Below are positions 5,990-7,131 of a stretch of DNA of 7,131 bases, piece after piece (positions within the stretch are counted from its first letter, which is position 1; each line of letters starts with the position of its first letter). The DNA comes from Halobacteria archaeon. Its GTDB lineage: Archaea; Halobacteriota; Methanoliparia; Methanoliparales; Methanoliparaceae. The translations under genes were made by a program, and so were the position numbers. The notes beneath the pieces were generated by a model. It saw only the letters and a list, made by a program, of their open reading frames with translations, made no database searches and had not been told where the DNA came from. Location of the stretch: NCBI GenBank assembly GCA_013329575.1, contig DUJX01000144.1, positions 1 to 7,131 on the forward strand, read 5' to 3'.

Positions 5990-7131
5990 ATGAGTGAAAA
6001 CAACGATCGAGTAGGTTTTCATCCTACCTTAAGGATAAAAGGAACAAAGAGCAGTGCATTATTAGGAAAAAAGATAGTAGTTGGCGTTACAGGCAGCGTT
6101 TCGGCAATAAGAGTGGTAGAATTATGTAGAGAACTAATAAGATACGGTGCAGATGTTTATGTTGCTATGACCGATGATGCAAAGAACATTATTCATCCTT
6201 ATACGCTCCATTATGCATCAGGACACGAGGTCATTGAGAAATTGGTAGGCAGGATTGAACATATAGAATTTTTAGGGATGGATGGGGAGGCAGATCTATT
6301 ATTGATAGCACCTGCAACGTCAAATACGATAAACAAGATAGCGGGAGGTGTAAGCGATACAACGATCACTCTCTTTGCAAATACAGCACTCGGATCTAAT
6401 ATCCCGATAGCGATCGTTCCTGCAATGCACGAGTCTATGTATCGAAATCCAATCTTGTTAGAAAATATTGAAAAATTGGAGAGGCTGGGTATAACTTTTA
6501 TTGGACCGAGGATTGAAGAAGGAAAGGCAAAAATAGCAAAGAACGATGAGATCGTTCTCCATGTAGAACATATCCTATCTAAAAAGATACTCAAAGGTAA
6601 AAGGGTCTTGATAACAAGCGGAGCGACGGTAGAATCGATAGATCCGATACGAATTATAACAAACCGCGCATCTGGCAAGACCGGTGAAGAGCTGGCTAAA
6701 GAATGTTTTAAAGAAGGGGCAAAGGTTACGATAGTACATAGAGGCAAGATAGATGTTATTGGCATAGACGAGGTTTATGCAGAGAGCGCAAAAGAGATGC
6801 ATGATGCCGTCTTTAACGAGTTAAACTCTAAAAAATACGATGCTTTCATAAGCTCGGCTGCCATATCTGATTATACAATAGATAAAGCAGATACAAAAAT
6901 CCCCTCAGACAAAGAGATTGTATTACGGCTTAAACCGACAAGAAAATTAATAAAAGATGTTAAAGAGAGATTCCCTGAACTTGTCGTGGTAGGATTTAAA
7001 GCAGAGACCAATTTAGATATAGAAGAACTGATCAACAGGGCAATTGCAAAGAAAGACGAGGGAAAGATGGAGTTGATCGTTGCCAATGATATAGGACGAG
7101 GCGGCATGGGCACACCGGATAACGATGTGTA
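5990..7131 (+). CDS. coaBC: Bifunctional phosphopantothenoylcysteine decarboxylase / phosphopantothenate-cysteine ligase (3' truncated by window edge)
   Basis: CoaBC (Dfp) joins cysteine to 4'-phosphopantothenate and decarboxylates the product to 4'-phosphopantetheine in coenzyme A synthesis. The 380 codons present contain both domains. The N-terminal FMN-dependent CoaC domain (about 27-195) has GVTGSVSAI at 32-40, the presumed active-site His91 in IEHIEF, APATSNTINKIAGGVSD at 107-123 and the substrate motif PAMHESM at 144-150. The CoaB ligase domain (from about 201) has ITSGAT at 208-213, NRASGKTG at 225-232, SSAAISDY at 288-295, a likely catalytic Lys303, GFKAET at 335-340 and ANDIGRGGMGTPDNDV at the edge. 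The N-terminal HPTLRIKGTKS stretch resembles the M. jannaschii homologue and supports the ATG at 5990. Perhaps 20-60 C-terminal residues are missing because the window ends. It lies 19 bp after the GTPase and is probably cotranscribed with it. Identification is secure. Confidence 0.95.
   Translation, partial: MSENNDRVGFHPTLRIKGTKSSALLGKKIVVGVTGSVSAIRVVELCRELIRYGADVYVAMTDDAKNIIHPYTLHYASGHEVIEKLVGRIEHIEFLGMDGEADLLLIAPATSNTINKIAGGVSDTTITLFANTALGSNIPIAIVPAMHESMYRNPILLENIEKLERLGITFIGPRIEEGKAKIAKNDEIVLHVEHILSKKILKGKRVLITSGATVESIDPIRIITNRASGKTGEELAKECFKEGAKVTIVHRGKIDVIGIDEVYAESAKEMHDAVFNELNSKKYDAFISSAAISDYTIDKADTKIPSDKEIVLRLKPTRKLIKDVKERFPELVVVGFKAETNLDIEELINRAIAKKDEGKMELIVANDIGRGGMGTPDNDV

Noticed and set aside
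6211..6765. A 184-codon minus-strand open frame opposite coaBC
   Set aside because: The plus strand here encodes clear CoaC and CoaB motifs; the antisense peptide has no domain and is best read as a shadow.
6893..6910. Loss of the bacterial KXKK motif in CoaB (KIPS at residues 303-306)
   Set aside because: The first lysine is kept, and the M. jannaschii homologue, as I recall it, also lacks the following lysines (KLSS), so this looks like a normal archaeal variant and not a defect.

Overview
This 7.1-kb AT-rich window looks like part of an archaeal, probably euryarchaeal, chromosome. The evidence is archaeal-type TATA boxes upstream of genes (TTTAAATA, TTTATATA), an archaeal-family TGS-domain GTPase resembling Methanocaldococcus jannaschii MJ1332, and a CoaBC of the archaeal type (PAMH motif, no flap cysteine). 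Codon use is rich in AGA/AGG for Arg and ATA/ATC/ATT for Ile. I cannot name a genus from the sequence alone.

Layout: (1) Positions 1-70 hold the 5' end of a divergent minus-strand gene that runs off the left edge; its short peptide faintly resembles the start of archaeal dual-specificity phosphatase-like proteins. (2) Positions 71-460 are a 390-bp noncoding divergent promoter region with several TATA-like elements, a perfect tandem 9-bp repeat and three CCGGAT motifs. (3) Positions 461-4749 hold carA and carB, 2 bp apart, encoding both subunits of glutamine-dependent carbamoyl-phosphate synthetase, complete and with catalytic motifs intact. (4) Positions 4750-4791 are a 42-bp spacer with a consensus TATA box and an overlapping inverted repeat. 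(5) Positions 4792-5970 hold the GTPase. (6) Positions 5990 to the right edge hold a 3'-truncated coaBC for coenzyme A biosynthesis.

All four substantial plus-strand genes face the same way. carA and carB are almost certainly one operon. The GTPase probably has its own (possibly leaderless) promoter, and coaBC, only 19 bp downstream with no visible promoter, probably travels with it. CarAB makes carbamoyl phosphate for pyrimidines and arginine; CoaBC makes 4'-phosphopantetheine and is generally CTP-dependent; the GTPase is likely a translation or ribosome-associated factor. This is mainly conserved housekeeping content. I see no mobile element, CRISPR array, toxin-antitoxin or defence locus. 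The items most worth a second look are the architecture of the car promoter region, the four-cysteine cluster in the GTPase, and the inverted repeat over the GTPase promoter.
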